DNA from: Desulfomicrobium sp. UBA5193
GTDB lineage: Bacteria; Desulfobacterota; Desulfovibrionia; Desulfovibrionales; Desulfomicrobiaceae
NCBI GenBank assembly: GCA_002412965.1
Contig: DHWB01000001.1
Location: forward strand, 124,528-188,527
Reading direction: 5' to 3'
Length of the DNA stretch: 64,000 nt
This document shows, piece by piece, positions 63,399-64,000 of the stretch. The position numbers and the translations under genes are program-made. Positions within the stretch are counted from its first letter, which is position 1. Each line of letters opens with the position of its first letter. The notes under the pieces are model-generated. The model saw only the letters and a program-made list of their open reading frames with translations. It made no database searches and was not told the origin of the DNA.

Positions 63399-63603
63399 CA
63401 GATCTTGAATCTTGAGTTTTTTGAGAATGGCTTTTCTTCATGGCGCGACCACTCCGCACAGAATTTTCGGGAGCCGTTCGTCATGCGGCCTGTTGGACCC
63501 GTGCGCATGACGAATGAAGCCTCGCCGTTGCCGCAATTTTTTTGGTAGCTTCGGCGGCATCATCAGCTCCAGTTCGGATGAAAAATTCAAGATTCAAGAT
63601 CTG
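63399..63603. repeat. 23-bp inverted repeats bounding a 205-bp element
   Basis: CAGATCTTGAATCTTGAGTT plus TTT at 63399-63421 is repeated in inverse orientation at 63581-63603 with one mismatch. The 159 bp between have no long gene. Size and structure recall a miniature inverted-repeat element; I see no target-site duplication I can be sure of. Confidence 0.6.
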
Positions 63604-63741
63604 CCCCTTTGCATTCCTTTACGAAGGCAAAGGAGCATCCCTGTAAGAAAGGCAATGGTCAGATCTCGATTTTTGCACCAAAAGGAGTCGAGTCTGCTTT
63701 TGACTTTTATGCCACCAAGACCGCAGAAAAAACCGTAAATA

Positions 63742-63766
63742 GGTCAGCAGGTAATTTCTACTGACC
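63742..63766 (-). terminator. Terminator of the right-edge DJ-1/PfpI gene
   Basis: On the minus strand GGTCAGTAG and CTGCTGACC (one T-G pair) form a 9-bp stem around AAATTAC, 21 bp beyond the stop; T residues follow after a short gap (TATTTACGG then TTTTTT). Confidence 0.6.
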
Positions 63767-63786
63767 GATTTGCGCCACAGACAGCC

Positions 63787-64000
63787 CTATTTCGAGGCCT
63801 GTGCTATGATGGCGCGGCAAAATGCAGGCAGATCATCAGGCTTTCGTGCGGATATCTGATTCCGGTCCACGACAACTTCCTTATCTACCCACGTAGCGCC
63901 CGCGTTGACCAAGTCGTCCTTGATGCCGGGGGTGGATGTGCAGGTGAAGCCTTTCATGATTCCCGCGGAGATCGGTATCCATCCGCCGTGGCAGATGTGG
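63787..64000 (-). CDS. DJ-1/PfpI family protein, C-terminal part (runs off the window)
   Basis: The last 70 or so codons of a gene entering from the right edge. The first visible residues are ICHGGW, the cysteine-histidine elbow of the DJ-1/PfpI family, followed by GATWVDKEVVVDRNQISARK, a typical family end (conserved VDRN and SARKP), and PDDLPAFCRAIIAQ before the TAG stop. This subfamily resembles PfpI/YhbO more closely than the 192-residue paralogue at 62.2-62.7 kb. Nothing can be said of its start or promoter. Confidence 0.85.
   Translation of the reverse strand, partial: HICHGGWIPISAGIMKGFTCTSTPGIKDDLVNAGATWVDKEVVVDRNQISARKPDDLPAFCRAIIAQASK

Larger units (their letters stand above)
63278..63786. 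other. Gene-poor region with inverted repeats
   Basis: No gene is supported over 509 bp. It holds a pair of 23-bp inverted repeats (listed), a third partial copy of the same motif (CAGATCTCGATTTTT at 63660-63674), a hairpin (CCTTTGC 63606-63612 with GCAAAGG 63627-63633) and a terminator for the gene at the right edge. The pattern suggests a decayed mobile or REP-like element. Confidence 0.5.

Overview
The window reads as a stretch of chromosome from a mesophilic, moderately high-GC deltaproteobacterium, most likely a sulfate reducer of the Desulfovibrionales, with Desulfomicrobium-like organisms as my best guess. The reasons are the mix of 2-oxoacid:ferredoxin oxidoreductase, a molybdopterin oxidoreductase, PEP synthase, many large Cache/PAS sensor kinases and HD-GYP proteins, and the gene order mtnA-der-ilvE-dnaX-ybaB-recR-recD2-tRNA-Leu-tig-clpP-clpX-lon. 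This is inference from gene content; no rRNA or other taxonomic marker is present. Both contig ends are internal to the chromosome: the left edge holds no recognisable gene and the right edge cuts a DJ-1/PfpI gene.

Region 1 (1-10.7 kb): a PilZ protein with its own terminator; a compact umuD-umuC-uvsE DNA-damage operon on the minus strand; a divergent molybdopterin oxidoreductase; an ADP-ribosylglycohydrolase-like protein with altered metal-site residues; and a copper-handling operon (small periplasmic protein, TolC-type lipoprotein, Tat-exported multicopper oxidase, CusF-like chaperone) without an RND pump.

Region 2 (10.7-23 kb): a signalling block (Cache-PAS kinase; hybrid kinase whose sensor is an ABC-type binding protein domain; a free-standing homologous binding protein), then a decayed stretch with a frameshifted Hpt remnant and a dispersed repeat. 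Next comes a small surface-polysaccharide cluster: two glycosyltransferases, a Wzx-type flippase with no conventional start codon for its conserved N-terminus, and a FAD-dependent UDP-galactopyranose mutase-like enzyme.

Region 3 (23-32.3 kb): tRNA-Ala, a class IV aminotransferase, zwf, and an EamA/hypothetical/hydantoinase operon divergent from a ferredoxin-dependent 2-oxoacid oxidoreductase (fused gamma-alpha plus beta), followed by a parvulin. A striking 76-bp palindromic element separates the parvulin from mtnA.

Region 4 (32.4-47.1 kb): a conserved housekeeping series, all on the plus strand: mtnA, der, ilvE, dnaX, ybaB, recR, recD2, tRNA-Leu, tig, clpP, clpX, lon. This links methionine salvage, ribosome assembly, branched-chain amino acid synthesis, replication/recombination, and protein folding and proteolysis.

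Region 5 (47.1-64 kb): small accessory genes, a membrane HD-GYP phosphodiesterase, a lipoprotein, and a hybrid kinase whose AT-rich sensor half is joined to a GC-rich kinase half. Then follow ppsA, a Na/Pi cotransporter-PhoU fusion preceded by a good PHO-box match, a Cache-HAMP kinase paired with a REC-DUF3369-HD-GYP regulator, two DJ-1/PfpI genes, a secreted low-complexity protein and a possible MITE-like inverted-repeat element. I see no CRISPR array, prophage or intact insertion sequence.
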